A stretch of 64,000 nucleotides of DNA. It comes from JBASEY01 sp049652745. GTDB taxonomy: Bacteria; CSSED10-310. The stretch's first letter is position 1, and each line of letters starts with the position of its first letter. Below the pieces are notes generated by a model. The model saw nothing but the letters and a program-made list of their open reading frames with translations, was not told where the DNA came from and did not search any database. Location: positions 1-64,000 of the forward strand of contig JBASEY010000022.1 of assembly GCA_049652745.1 (NCBI GenBank), in the 5' to 3' direction. A program made the position numbers and the translations under genes. This document shows positions 33,936 to 44,400 of this stretch, one piece after another.

Positions 33936-36566
33936 CTACGAGTCCAATGTCAAGGGGGGAACGACCATTTTCCATACCAGCGGCACATTCGGGTTGAGCG
34001 AATAGTAAACAATACTGCTTTCACCTTCAGGAAATGCTTTCTCTATCCTGGAAATCATTTGTTGGTCTCTGATCGGTAATAACAAAATGTTGGTAAAGTC
34101 TCTGTCTATTTCAGGCACGTTTTCCCAACCAATTACATGAAGATGGGGGTGGCCGTTGTAAATATAGAGAAAAGGGTCCGCTTTGGAGTACATTGACCAC
34201 ACATGGGTATTTGAGCTCGATTCCAGAATCTCGCGAGACAGGCGGGCCATTTCGACAACATCGACCTGAAATCCATAAAGACCGGCCGGCTCATTCCAAA
34301 TACGATATTTGTAAAAATAAATAATATACTCTTGCTGCCAAATCCAACCCGTAATGCCTATCATCATGCTCACGATGAGTATTTGAGTTTGACGACGATT
34401 CAGCAGTTTTCGGATGCCTTCAGCGACAAAAGCAGCGCCGAACACCACCCATGCCATAACGACGGGTATATTTTCAGCGACACGATTCAGATTGGCGCTG
34501 TTTAAATGAACCGTCATGATACCCTGAAGCGAAACCAAACAGAAACTCACTAACATCAAACGATGAACGGGATGACGGCGAAACAGACGAAAACTCAGGA
34601 ACAACCCCAACACAAACAAAACCGATGCCGCGGTCGCAAGCTGCGGCATTCGATCATAATTATGCCTGGGATGCCAATCACCGCGAATGACGTACATTTC
34701 CAGATAATACCGGATATTGTTCAGATAGGGTTTTGCTAAATAACCAACAGGATATTCAGTGGTAATCAAAGTCTCTTTAGAGCGTTTCATGTAGGAGTCG
34801 AGATTTTTATAGATGTATCTCCCCATCGGTGCAAACGTCACCAGAGCACAGAAAATCAGCACACCCGCATTCAAAATCTTTTGTTTATAGTGACGTTGAC
34901 GCACACGGCTTAGCCGAATAAGAATATCCGTCCCCAAAATTATCGGGAGCACCCTAGCACCAGTATGCAAGTGCATCGATAAACCGACAAGCAACCCGGT
35001 AATTGCATACAAATGTATTCTGTTTCTGCGAATCGCCCGAATATAAAAGGTCAAAATTAAAACCGTCAGCAAAATCGTTTCATCGATAGTGGCCATTGCA
35101 GTTCTGTTGATCATGAACAACCACCTCGACCCTGCCATCAACGCGACCCCAAACAGACTCCACCAAGCTGAAAACAATTCTCTGAAAAACCACCAAGACG
35201 CAATAACCGTCAGTACACCTATGAAGGCGGTATACGATCGAAGGCTCCAGGCATCCGTCGACCCCACGACGCGGCACCATAAAGCGTCGGCATAAGAAGC
35301 GATTGTCCCTGCATTTATGCGCAGATCGTAAATAGGCGGTTTTACCCCGTTCAAAATATCCTGAACAACTCTACCGGTCTTCGCTTCATCATACCATAAG
35401 CCCGGCGGCAGCTTATGGATAAGATAAAACCGCGTCCATATAGCCCATGCCATCACAACAACAAAGATCGCTTTAAAAAGCCATTTTCCAGATTGTATTC
35501 CGTTTGTCTCCACCCGCTGGATAGGAGCCGATCTAAACCCGATAGACCAGATCAAAATGCCTGTGACAACATACAAGACTATCGGTATACAATCTGAATT
35601 TTTATAATTGATAACGATTAAGTATTGAGCCGTACAGGCGGTGACAACGGCCAAAAAGCCTAAGCAATAACGTATTTTCGGAACCCGCTTGACAGCTTTT
35701 CGAAAACACTTTATCGAGGGTGTCATCGTGCCTGACAAAAACAGATAAACGACACTTCCCGTCAGAATCCTCGCCCATAGCGGTAAACCGATTATCCAAT
35801 TCAAGCCTGCCTGGTGCTCTTGTTGAAGTCTGGGCGCATGCATGGAAAACAGAGAAACAAATAAGGCGATCGCGGACTTCAAATAGTATCCTGTATATCT
35901 AAAGCCAACAAATAGTCTCCCTATTACTGAAACAAGAACGATCAATGCTCCAATCCCTAGAAGAGCCGTAGTGATCCGGTTTTTGAATCGTGTATCCATA
36001 AGAACTTGTTCGACGGTGGGTCTGGTTGGATACAAGCGGGATTTCGGTATGGCACGATAGCTTCCCGAGCCGGGTTTAGCCCATTTGATATCTACGAGCG
36101 CCGGGAGATTTTCGCTATGAAAGCTTATAGTGATCTGGTGCAGACCGGAAGATAAAAAAACTCGTTTTGTCACAGGTTTTTCCTGATGATGGCTGGATGC
36201 CGACTGTATGGCATCCGTTTCATCTATTCGAAGCTCCGCTTTTTTGATCGCGGTAAGATAAAATCCATATTCCCCGGCTTCTTCGATGAGCAGCCAACCT
36301 TTAAAGATCAGCTTCATTTGATCCTGCCGAAAAAAAGCATGGGTTTCACTTAGAACGCGTCCATTTGTGCCTGTCAAATTTTCTTTCAATTTAACCGGAT
36401 CCGGTGCTTGTAAAACGGACACATCGAAGCCATGGGAAATCGGATTATATTTAGGAGCATGGTAAAGTAGGATAAAGAGGGCAAAAAACAGAATCCCGCT
36501 GACCAACCCTGTTAAACGCGCCATCATAACACGGCGTGGATGTGATCGTATGAAATATTTTTTCAT
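33936..36566 (-). CDS. PA14-fused GT-C glycosyltransferase (PMT/ArnT-like)
   Basis: 876 residues. Multi-pass membrane protein. After the first helix comes a PA14-like beta domain (about 45-190) with YGFYLTA and LSSGLHQITISFHSE strands. Next are four to five helices, the catalytic loop with acidic pair GLWYDEAKTGR, and the hydrophobic core typical of PMT_2/ArnT enzymes, which move sugars from polyprenyl carriers to proteins or lipids on the outer face. A soluble C-terminal part ends the chain. PA14 fusion to a GT-C enzyme is uncommon and suggests glycan binding at the donor or acceptor side. It is the upstream gene of the pair. Confidence 0.82.
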   Translation of the reverse strand: MKKYFIRSHPRRVMMARLTGLVSGILFFALFILLYHAPKYNPISHGFDVSVLQAPDPVKLKENLTGTNGRVLSETHAFFRQDQMKLIFKGWLLIEEAGEYGFYLTAIKKAELRIDETDAIQSASSHHQEKPVTKRVFLSSGLHQITISFHSENLPALVDIKWAKPGSGSYRAIPKSRLYPTRPTVEQVLMDTRFKNRITTALLGIGALIVLVSVIGRLFVGFRYTGYYLKSAIALFVSLFSMHAPRLQQEHQAGLNWIIGLPLWARILTGSVVYLFLSGTMTPSIKCFRKAVKRVPKIRYCLGFLAVVTACTAQYLIVINYKNSDCIPIVLYVVTGILIWSIGFRSAPIQRVETNGIQSGKWLFKAIFVVVMAWAIWTRFYLIHKLPPGLWYDEAKTGRVVQDILNGVKPPIYDLRINAGTIASYADALWCRVVGSTDAWSLRSYTAFIGVLTVIASWWFFRELFSAWWSLFGVALMAGSRWLFMINRTAMATIDETILLTVLILTFYIRAIRRNRIHLYAITGLLVGLSMHLHTGARVLPIILGTDILIRLSRVRQRHYKQKILNAGVLIFCALVTFAPMGRYIYKNLDSYMKRSKETLITTEYPVGYLAKPYLNNIRYYLEMYVIRGDWHPRHNYDRMPQLATAASVLFVLGLFLSFRLFRRHPVHRLMLVSFCLVSLQGIMTVHLNSANLNRVAENIPVVMAWVVFGAAFVAEGIRKLLNRRQTQILIVSMMIGITGWIWQQEYIIYFYKYRIWNEPAGLYGFQVDVVEMARLSREILESSSNTHVWSMYSKADPFLYIYNGHPHLHVIGWENVPEIDRDFTNILLLPIRDQQMISRIEKAFPEGESSIVYYSLNPNVPLVWKMVVPPLTLDS

Positions 36567-36674
36567 GAGTTGCCTGATTTATTCATTATCCGGTTCACCC
36601 GGATCTTAGTCTAAATTGCTCGTTTTTTTTCGTCAATCACTTGGGTATTTTAAAATTTTGGGAACTATTTTAGA

Positions 36675-36779
36675 AAATAAAACGTTTTTTAGTTAGGCGA
36701 TCTCTCCGAGATTGCTGATTAGACCTCCTTTTTCCCTTGGAATAGTGGCCCTTTCACAAGATGAAAGGGCCAATTTTTA
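36675..36779 (+). ncRNA. Candidate C-rich small RNA
   Basis: An intergenic RNA-like layout: a hairpin GCGATCTC-TCC-GAGATTGC (36697-36715, one wobble), then single-stranded CCTCCTTTTTCCC (CCTCCT at 36724-36729, complementary to a strong Shine-Dalgarno), then a perfect terminator hairpin. No ORF fits and no plus-strand gene precedes it. The 5' end is a guess, because no good promoter is visible upstream. No known RNA family was recognised. Confidence 0.4.
36746..36779 (+). terminator. Strong Rho-independent terminator without an upstream gene
   Basis: A perfect 11-bp stem TGGCCCTTTCA (36746-36756) with TGAAAGGGCCA (36762-36772), loop CAAGA, followed by ATTTTTAT. The T run is on the plus strand only. 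The nearest plus-strand gene upstream (aroB) ends over 3 kb away, and a promoter follows immediately. It therefore most likely terminates a short non-coding transcript. Confidence 0.88.
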
Positions 36780-36796
36780 TAGAATCTCTAGATTTG

Positions 36797-36825
36797 TTGA
36801 AATTCAAGCGAACAGTCTTTATACT
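36797..36825 (+). promoter_or_regulatory. Sigma70-type promoter for the ATP-grasp gene
   Basis: TTGAAA (36797-36802), 17-bp spacer, TATACT (36820-36825): five of six matches in each box. It lies directly after the orphan terminator and would give a leader of about 60 bases before the ATG at 36892. Transcription of the ATP-grasp gene is therefore independent of the upstream RNA. Confidence 0.7.
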
Positions 36826-36891
36826 TCGGCGTGACAACAGGCGTCATGATATGTCGCTGATTCAATGGTTTTTATCCAATCAGGAGGAAAA

Positions 36892-38286
36892 ATGGAGTTT
36901 CTCAACAAACTGAATGCTGATTACGAACAAATCCTGTCCAGTCAGAATCCGGTCGAACAGATGCAGGTCATGGAGCATCGCATGTCCGAAAAAAACATGA
37001 TCATGGAAATCGGCGGCGTGAAACGGCCTTTCCCGACCTTTTTAAAGCCTTACTTCGTTGACATGAAACACAGAGATCTGATTTCCCGGCATACCCGGAA
37101 CATCGTTCAGGGTGTCGAACGGGTGGGTCAGCTTTTCATGGAAGGCTACGATTTTGACGGCATGGTCCATCTGGATGGGATTATTGCAGATTTATCCAAG
37201 ATCGATCCGGTTTATCCCAGTTACCAAGTAATGGTTCGATTGGACTGCTTTTTTCATCCGGAAACACAGGAAATGAAGTTTTTGGAATTCAATTGCGGCG
37301 ACCCCAGCGGAATGGGTTGGCATGATGCCATGTTGGATATCTTTCTGGATCTGCCATGCGTCGAAGAACTCGATAGAAGATATACCATACATACTGATCA
37401 TCTATTGGAAACTCATCGAAAAGCGATGTTGCTCAAATATCGGCAGTGGTGTGAAGGTAAAGGCGTGGCTCCCAAAGAACGACCGACCTTCGCGATCGTC
37501 TGCTGGAAACACTCAACGATTCTCGATGACGTAATGGAAATAATTCATCGCTACAATAACGCCGGTTATCCTGCCGTATTTGCCGATCCGGCCGACTTCA
37601 AATACAATGGGAAGTATCTGACGGTCGGCGATACCCGGATCGATGCGATTTATCGAGACGCCATCGATGACTTTATCGCACCTCAATTTTGGGGCTCATG
37701 CCAAGATGTCATCCAGGCGTTCCGGGATCAGAATATTTGCTTTGTCAATCCTCCCCGAGCTGCCACAGGTGACTTCAAGACACTGCCGGCCATTATGAGC
37801 GATAAGAAATTCAAACACTTCTTTACCGATGAGCAGTGGGAGACGATGACGGCCACGGTTCCATGGACTCGCCATGTGAAAGCGGATATGGTTACCGAAT
37901 ACCACGGGGAAAAGGCTCGTCTTATCGATCTGATCAAAAACAACAAGGACAGTTTTGTTTTGAAGCCTAATGTGGGATACGGTGGTTTCGGTATTTTTAT
38001 AGGCAACGATCTTGGACAAGCCGATTGGAATAAAGCTGTCGAAAAAGCATCGGCACCAGGCGCGGATTATGCCGTGCAGGAATTTATACGCATTCCGCAG
38101 GATAGATTCCCTGTCGTTAAAGATGGTGAATACAAGGGTTTCGTCAACAAAAACATCAACATCAATTACTGGTCCCATGCCGGTGAGTTTGTAGGAGCTT
38201 TTCTTCGAGCGGCGGACGGTAAACTGATCAATGTTCACCAAGGCGGAGGATTGGTTCCCGTTTTCTTTATGAGTCCGAAAAAATAA
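36892..38286 (+). CDS. ATP-grasp superfamily ligase, substrate unknown
   Basis: 464 residues from the ATG at 36892 with AGGAGG five bases upstream. A longer frame begins 27 bases earlier without an RBS. ATP-grasp features include VLKPNVGYGGFGIFIG (glycine-rich ATP loop), FLEFNCGDPSGMGWHD (metal-binding acidic/Asn site) and DYAVQEFI. The first 100 residues (RPFPTFLKPYFVDMKHRD...) resemble the glutathionylspermidine-synthase-like or circularly permuted group. Such enzymes join a carboxylate to an amine or thiol via acyl phosphate. No partner gene indicates the substrate. It has its own promoter. Confidence 0.8.
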   Translation: MEFLNKLNADYEQILSSQNPVEQMQVMEHRMSEKNMIMEIGGVKRPFPTFLKPYFVDMKHRDLISRHTRNIVQGVERVGQLFMEGYDFDGMVHLDGIIADLSKIDPVYPSYQVMVRLDCFFHPETQEMKFLEFNCGDPSGMGWHDAMLDIFLDLPCVEELDRRYTIHTDHLLETHRKAMLLKYRQWCEGKGVAPKERPTFAIVCWKHSTILDDVMEIIHRYNNAGYPAVFADPADFKYNGKYLTVGDTRIDAIYRDAIDDFIAPQFWGSCQDVIQAFRDQNICFVNPPRAATGDFKTLPAIMSDKKFKHFFTDEQWETMTATVPWTRHVKADMVTEYHGEKARLIDLIKNNKDSFVLKPNVGYGGFGIFIGNDLGQADWNKAVEKASAPGADYAVQEFIRIPQDRFPVVKDGEYKGFVNKNININYWSHAGEFVGAFLRAADGKLINVHQGGGLVPVFFMSPKK

Positions 38287-38301
38287 ACGGAGCTCCCGAT
38301 C

Positions 38302-39966
38302 TCACTTTTTCTTGATGATCGCCTTTTGACGTGACATCGTTTCCATCGATCGGTCACAGGTTATTTTGTGTCCGTGCAAATCTGTTCCGCAATGGAACAT
38401 AGCCGTCGATAAAGTTGCCGGGGTCGGCGTAAACACCTGTACCTGCTTGGGAATATGTTTGAGCGTATTTATCAGAAAAATGTTTAGCTTGCGCATGTGT
38501 TGCGGGGTACAGCCGGGATGTGCAGCCATCAAATAATAGGTTAAAAAATAGTTTTTTCTCTCTTTTCTGCAAGCGTCCTCAAACAGTTTCTTGAACAGTA
38601 ACAAATCGTCGATAAATGGTTTGTTCATCAAGGTCAGCACTTGAGGTTCGCTGTGTTCAGGGGCCAGTTTTATCTGCCCGGAAATATGGCTTCGAACCAG
38701 TTGCTCAACATAAAGACGCCCCCACCGTTGGTCCGCAATCACTAGATCATGTCGGATACCAGAGGAAACAAATACTTTTTTTATCCGAGGCAGTTTTCTG
38801 AGTCGGTCCAATAATTCCACCTGCTGCCGATGATCTAAAATCAGATTCGGGCAGCGTTTGGGTAATAGGCAATGTCGATTGTTACACTCCCAGTTTTTTC
38901 GACAGGCGACACCGTACATATTTGCCGTCGGACCGCCGACGTCGTAAATAATGCCGTTAAAGCCCGGCCGATGGCTGAGCGCAATAACTTCGCGCTCGAC
39001 AGACTCCGGGCTTCTGGATACAATTCGGCGCCCTTGATGAACACTGATGGCACAAAAATTACATTGCCCAAAACAACCCCTATGCGCAGTGATAGATTGG
39101 CGTATGGTATCCAGAGCTCGCACTTTACCCGTTTTATAATAAGGATGGACATCATGTTCGAAATCCATCTCGTAAACCTCATCGAGTTCGACCTGGGTCA
39201 TCGGCTCCGAAGCCGGGTTATGCACCAGATATCTCTCGCCATGTTTCTGCACAAAACCTTGCTTGGTATTCTGCGCCAACCGATGAAACATTTGTGACAT
39301 TTTCATAAAGGCTTGCTTATCGCCGGAAACCTCTTCATACGACGGTAATTCCAAAAAACCGACAGGTTTTCGGGTATCGATCACACAAAGGCCGGGTATC
39401 GATTTCCAATTGGAGTTTGATTTAAAAGCTTTAGCTAGCGCGACAACTGTCTTTTCCGCCATTCCGAAGACTAAAGCATCCGCTTTGGAATCAAAAAGCA
39501 GTGATCGTCTGACAGTATCGTCGATGTTATCGTAGTGTGCGATACGGCGCAGACTCGCTTCGATACCACCTAATATTATTGGGCGTGTCGCCTTGAAATA
39601 GCGTCGAATCAGATTGGTATATACGATAGATGCTCTGTTGGGACGAATATTGATGCCGCCGGGAGTAAAATCGTCCTGCCGGCGAAATTTTTTAGATGCC
39701 GTATAATTTGCCACCATCGAATCCATGCTTCCGGCCGACACTCCCCAAAACAGACCCGGCTCGCCCAGGCGCCCGATATCGCTGTCGTTTTCCAAAGAAG
39801 GCTGAGCAATTAGCGCCACTGAAAAACCGTGTTTTATTAGATACTGACCGATCAGCGCAACACCTATGCTTGGACTGTCTATATAGGTATCACCCGTTAT
39901 CAGGATTATATCGGGAGTATTCCATCCCAACTCGATCAATTCTTTTCGTGTTGTAGGTATAAACAT
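38302..39966 (-). CDS. YgiQ-family radical SAM protein
   Basis: 554 residues. The N-terminal YgiQ domain has DIILITGDTYIDSPSIGVALIGQYL and FWGVSAGSMDSMVANYT, and the HIGH-level family blocks GGIEASLRRIAHYD and RSLLFDSKADALVFGMAE follow. The 4Fe-4S motif CX3CX2C is at Cys298, Cys302 and Cys305 (HRGCFGQCNFCAI). The molecular role of the family is unresolved. It lacks the long C-terminal extension of the E. coli homologue. It is convergent with the ATP-grasp gene (15-bp gap), and no RBS is clear at the start. Confidence 0.9.
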   Translation of the reverse strand: MFIPTTRKELIELGWNTPDIILITGDTYIDSPSIGVALIGQYLIKHGFSVALIAQPSLENDSDIGRLGEPGLFWGVSAGSMDSMVANYTASKKFRRQDDFTPGGINIRPNRASIVYTNLIRRYFKATRPIILGGIEASLRRIAHYDNIDDTVRRSLLFDSKADALVFGMAEKTVVALAKAFKSNSNWKSIPGLCVIDTRKPVGFLELPSYEEVSGDKQAFMKMSQMFHRLAQNTKQGFVQKHGERYLVHNPASEPMTQVELDEVYEMDFEHDVHPYYKTGKVRALDTIRQSITAHRGCFGQCNFCAISVHQGRRIVSRSPESVEREVIALSHRPGFNGIIYDVGGPTANMYGVACRKNWECNNRHCLLPKRCPNLILDHRQQVELLDRLRKLPRIKKVFVSSGIRHDLVIADQRWGRLYVEQLVRSHISGQIKLAPEHSEPQVLTLMNKPFIDDLLLFKKLFEDACRKERKNYFLTYYLMAAHPGCTPQHMRKLNIFLINTLKHIPKQVQVFTPTPATLSTAMFHCGTDLHGHKITCDRSMETMSRQKAIIKKK

Positions 39967-40054
39967 ATTGAACGTTTTGAAACCTGTTACAGTATCAACT
40001 TGTCGATAATCCCACAGGTTGATTGTTGTGGTCGTTTTTGACCTGGAAGCACGG

Positions 40055-40438
40055 TTAAAATGCAGCTATAAGAGACATCTCGACATCGGCGCCTTTAGGC
40101 AATCCTGCCACGGCAACACACTCACGCGCCGGCGGATCTTTGGCAAACATCTTGGCATATAATGCATTCACCGCAGCAAAATCCGACATTTTGGTCAAAA
40201 AAATAGTCACTTTGGCGACGTTATCCGCCGTCAGATTTTGAGAATTCAATATCGCTTGGAGATTTGCCAAAACCTGTTTTGTTTGGCTTTCAATATCTGC
40301 TGGTACCATTTCACCTGTTTGTGGATTTATCGGCAATTGCCCTGATACAAACAGCAAATCCCCGACACGAATAGCTTGGGAGTAAGGTCCGACAGCAGCC
40401 GGAGCATTATTCGTATTGATTACAGATCGTTTCATCAT
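40055..40438 (-). CDS. RidA-family imine/enamine deaminase
   Basis: 127 residues. Hydrolyses reactive enamine/imine intermediates of pyridoxal-phosphate enzymes, as a trimer. Family features include APAAVGPYSQAIRVGDLLFVSGQ, the catalytic Arg105 (DPPARECVAV) and Glu120 near the C-terminus. GGGGGAA about six bases upstream sets the start. It follows the endonuclease III gene by 18 bp on the same strand, probably as one transcript. Confidence 0.95.
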   Translation of the reverse strand: MMKRSVINTNNAPAAVGPYSQAIRVGDLLFVSGQLPINPQTGEMVPADIESQTKQVLANLQAILNSQNLTADNVAKVTIFLTKMSDFAAVNALYAKMFAKDPPARECVAVAGLPKGADVEMSLIAAF

Positions 40439-40456
40439 TATTCCCCCTTAAGTCAG

Positions 40457-41107
40457 TCAGCGTTTAACAGATCGTTTCGGACACCAGACAGAAACTGAGC
40501 ATTTATCACAACCCGGCCTTCTGGCTTTACATACATTTCTACCGTGATAAATCAATGCGTGTGATGCCGGCATCCATAGCGCTTCTGGCAACAAAGCCTT
40601 TATATCCATCTCGATATGATCAGGATTGGTATTATCAGTGAGTTCCATACGCCAAGACAATCTTTTAACGTGAGTGTCCACCATCACCGCCGGCTGGTTA
40701 TAGGCATTACCAAGCACACAGTTCGCTGTCTTCCGGCCCACTCCCTCCAATTTCAACAATTCGTCCATCGTGTCCGGCACGACTCCGCCATATTCTTTCA
40801 CAATGGTTCGAGATGCATTTCGAATGCTTTTTGTCTTGTTCCGAAAAAAACCTGTTGAACGAATCATGTCCTCCAGTTCATCGGGATCGGCCTCAGCAAA
40901 ATCAGCCGCAGTTTTATACCGTTCGAACAGAGCCGGGGTGACCATATTTACCCGTGCATCCGTGCATTGTGCAGACAATATAGTCGCTACCAAACATTGC
41001 AGAGGATTCGAATAATCCAATGCTGATTTGGCATGAGGGTAATCATCTATCAGTAGGGCCACTATCCGGTGGGCTCTTTTTTTCTTGTCAGTCATCGATT
41101 CCGCCAT
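40457..41107 (-). CDS. nth: Endonuclease III
   Basis: 216 residues from the ATG at 41107 with GGGAGG upstream. An in-frame GTG 12 bases earlier overlaps that RBS. DNA glycosylase/AP lyase for oxidised pyrimidines. The HhH-GPD element LEGVGRKTANCV carries the catalytic Lys126, with Asp144 (MVDTHVKRL). The 4Fe-4S loop is CX6CX2CX5C at Cys193, Cys200, Cys203 and Cys209. Complete and canonical. RidA follows closely. Confidence 0.96.
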   Translation of the reverse strand: MAESMTDKKKRAHRIVALLIDDYPHAKSALDYSNPLQCLVATILSAQCTDARVNMVTPALFERYKTAADFAEADPDELEDMIRSTGFFRNKTKSIRNASRTIVKEYGGVVPDTMDELLKLEGVGRKTANCVLGNAYNQPAVMVDTHVKRLSWRMELTDNTNPDHIEMDIKALLPEALWMPASHALIYHGRNVCKARRPGCDKCSVSVWCPKRSVKR

Positions 41108-41409
41108 ATTTCCTCCCACATGAATTCATCACTGCCGTTTCCAGTTTAGAATAAAACCGACACAGGACTCAAGGCAAACGCCGACAAATCTTATAAGCGC
41201 TGCCATTCAACAGCAATCGGTGTATTGTTTGTGGTTAATAATCTACTTGACAGTCGTAAAACACTGAACTTCAAAACCAGGATTGCCGGAGACGGAGCGG
41301 TGGAAACGGAAATTGATTGGAGGTCGTATAACTCAATTCGAGGAAAACAGTGGAACAAAACTATTCTATTTAGTATAATATAAAAGGAAATAGAAGACCG
41401 AGCTCGAAA
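41108..41409. other. Divergent promoter region nth / kinase
   Basis: 302 bp with no open frame of interest. The right half carries a perfect TATAAT at 41374-41379, 31 bases before the kinase ATG. Its -35 (about 41351) is poor, so it may need an activator. A TTGACA at about 41248 has no matching -10 at a normal distance. Nothing else is distinct. Confidence 0.5.
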
Positions 41410-44400
41410 ATGGCAGAAGCACTAGGAAATTATCCGATTGTCAGAAAGATTGGAGAGGGGGGCATGGGCAGGATTTATCTTGTTCGTGACCACGATGATA
41501 CGTTTTGGGCTGCTAAAGAATACAAAGGAGATTTGACCCGCTCGCTTTTGGTACATCGGTTTCGCCGCGAGTTTCGTGCTCTTCAAGCTCTCGACCACCC
41601 TGCGATCGTCAAGGTAAAAAACCTGGAATATACCCCAAGTCAGATATTTTTTCTGATGGAGTATATCAACGGCACATCGATGGACATGGTTATAAAGCAG
41701 GTGCAAGCCAGAGACTCTGAATGGATCAAAAAGGTTCTGCTCTGGATGCGGTATTTATGTGAACCTTTGCAGTATATACATAGCAAAAACATGGTTCACA
41801 GGGATTTGAAACCCGGTAATATCATGATTATGGATTCTTCCGCCGACACCCCTCTCAAGCTATTGGATTTTGGCGTCATCCATTGGAGCCTGGCCGATAC
41901 GATTTTAACGGAAAAACATACATTCTTTGGATCGCTTCGATATATGGCTCCTGAACAGATCACGAACGAAGCGATAGATCTGCGTTCCGATCTGTATTCA
42001 ATGGGAGTGATTCTGTACGAAGCATTAACCGGAAGACCTCCTTTTATTATCGATAATCCGCTGCTTTTAATGAATATGCACCAAACCCATGATCCCTTGC
42101 CTCCACGACGATTGAATCCCTATATATCGGAGCCCTTACAAAATCTTGTTCTGACCTTGCTGTTCAAGCGCCCGGATGACAGGCCCAGCAGCGCTATTGA
42201 AATCGCCAATTGGATCGACCAAATTCTGACCGGTAATCTGTATGATAATAGAGAATTGATCCGTGCCACCTTAGGAATCGGGAACGTGTTTCATCCGGAT
42301 TTTTTTGGCCGTAATGCTGAAATAACACAGTTGATGAACTCTTGGAATCTTGCCGAAAAAGGCCAAACACAAATCTGTACTATAAGCGGTGACGCCGGTA
42401 TTGGAAAAACCAGGTTGATAAATCGACTGCTTTCGAGGCCTGAAATGGCATCACTTCCTATCTGTAGAGGTGAATTTTTTGCAGATGGAGCCATACATTC
42501 AGGATTTATACAAGCCTTGAAATCAGGGAATAAAATTCTGCAAAATCGTAAAAAGCTCTACCTGGTAAATTCTAAACGAACAGAACCCATCGAAGACATC
42601 GAAAACCACTTCAAATCGATGATCCTGGAATTGGAAATCAAATCCGATACATCCAAAGCATCCAGCAGCCTTCAAGCCAAAGCTGCCAGGCTTTTAGAGG
42701 CTTTTAGGAAACTGGCCGAGACTAAACCTTTATTTCTTGTTCTAGACAACATCCATTTTGCCGGCAATAGTGATCTGGTCCTTCTGAAAAACATAATTGA
42801 ACAGTATGAAATTATGCTTGAGAAACACGAGCAAAAGGGGCTTTATTTCATCCTTGCTTACAGGCAAGAATCCAACGATGTCTCCGACTCATTTGCACAA
42901 TTTCTAAAATGGCTGAACGAAACACCCTATCGAGTTGACATTCCGCTGAAAGGACTTTCAGAACAAGCCGTGGCAGGCATGATCCAATCGATGCTGGGCA
43001 GAATCCCACCACCTTCCCTTTCACATTCGATTTTTCGGGATTCCGGTGGAAACCCTCTGCTGGTCATTGAATTGGTTAAAAACATGCAAGAACAATTGTC
43101 CTCCGATTTCATTGATGAATTGGTTTTTGAGCAAGAAACTATCGCGATTAGTATTGATGACAGGCTTGTTGGCCTGCTTGTCAAACGCTTGGATCAGTTG
43201 GTTGTCGAAGCCAAAGATGTATTGATGGCAAGTGCGGTTTTAGGCATGATTTTCCGCGCCGATGAACTGGAACAAGTCTGTGGTTTGCCTGACCACACTT
43301 TCCTGGATCAACTGGACCTGTTAATTCGAAACCGCATTATTGAAGAAGATATCTATCAGCCGGATTTCTATCGCTTTTCCCATGCACAACTCCAAGATAC
43401 CATTTTAAAAAAATTTTCCGTCGCTAAAAAAATAGAACTACACCGCCGATGCATCGATGTACTGGAAAGACTTCATAAGTTTGATTTGGGGCCGGTTGTA
43501 CCAAGGTTGTTACACCACAGTATAAACAGTGATTGGACTGAAAAGATTATTGAATACCGATTACTTTCCGCGATGAATGCCGATCAGGTGGAAGATCTGA
43601 TTGAAGCGAAAAATCACCTTGAACACGCTATTGCCCTGTTTCCATCCATTGAAACAAAGAATGGAAAAATGGAAGAAAAACGATTTAAAGCTCAGATGTT
43701 GTTGGGCAGTCTATTATTTAGAACAGGCAAGATTGAAGAAGCGGAAAAAACATTGAAGGACACCCTGGATGAATTGGAGGCATTCGGTCTGATAACATAC
43801 ACTATCGATGTCCACAAACATCTCGGCGCCGTTTATGGTTCACAGGGTAAAATACATGAGGCTCTGCAACATTTGAACACTTGTCTTGCCTTATCGACTA
43901 AACAGAATAATCTTGCAACTGTTATTGACTGTTATACAAATTTAGGCGGTTCCTATTTTTACATTGGTGAGATCAATAATGCGGTCAAATATGTAACACT
44001 TGCTCTAGACAAATCCAAAGAAATCGGTGATGACATTCGCTACGTTACCGCTTTGGTCAATCTGGGTTGTATTTATATCGACTGTCCAGAGCTAGCCAAC
44101 GACGGTTTGCTGTATTTAGAGCGTGCCATCAATATGTTGGATGTTTTCCAAAATGATACAATAAAAGCCTATGCCTTATCAGGCATAGCCACCTACTATG
44201 TGAAGAAAATACAAGAAGGTCTTTTTCTGAAAGAAGATCAGAAAATGATCGATCAAGAATATGATCGTTATCGAGAAAAAGCTGAAAAAATCTTTGATTT
44301 GGCTGAGCAGGTAATAAAAATCACTTATAAAACCGGATCTCTCGAAATATTGGCAGATGCCTTGTTCTCTCGTGCCATAGCAAACTATTTTCTAGATAAA

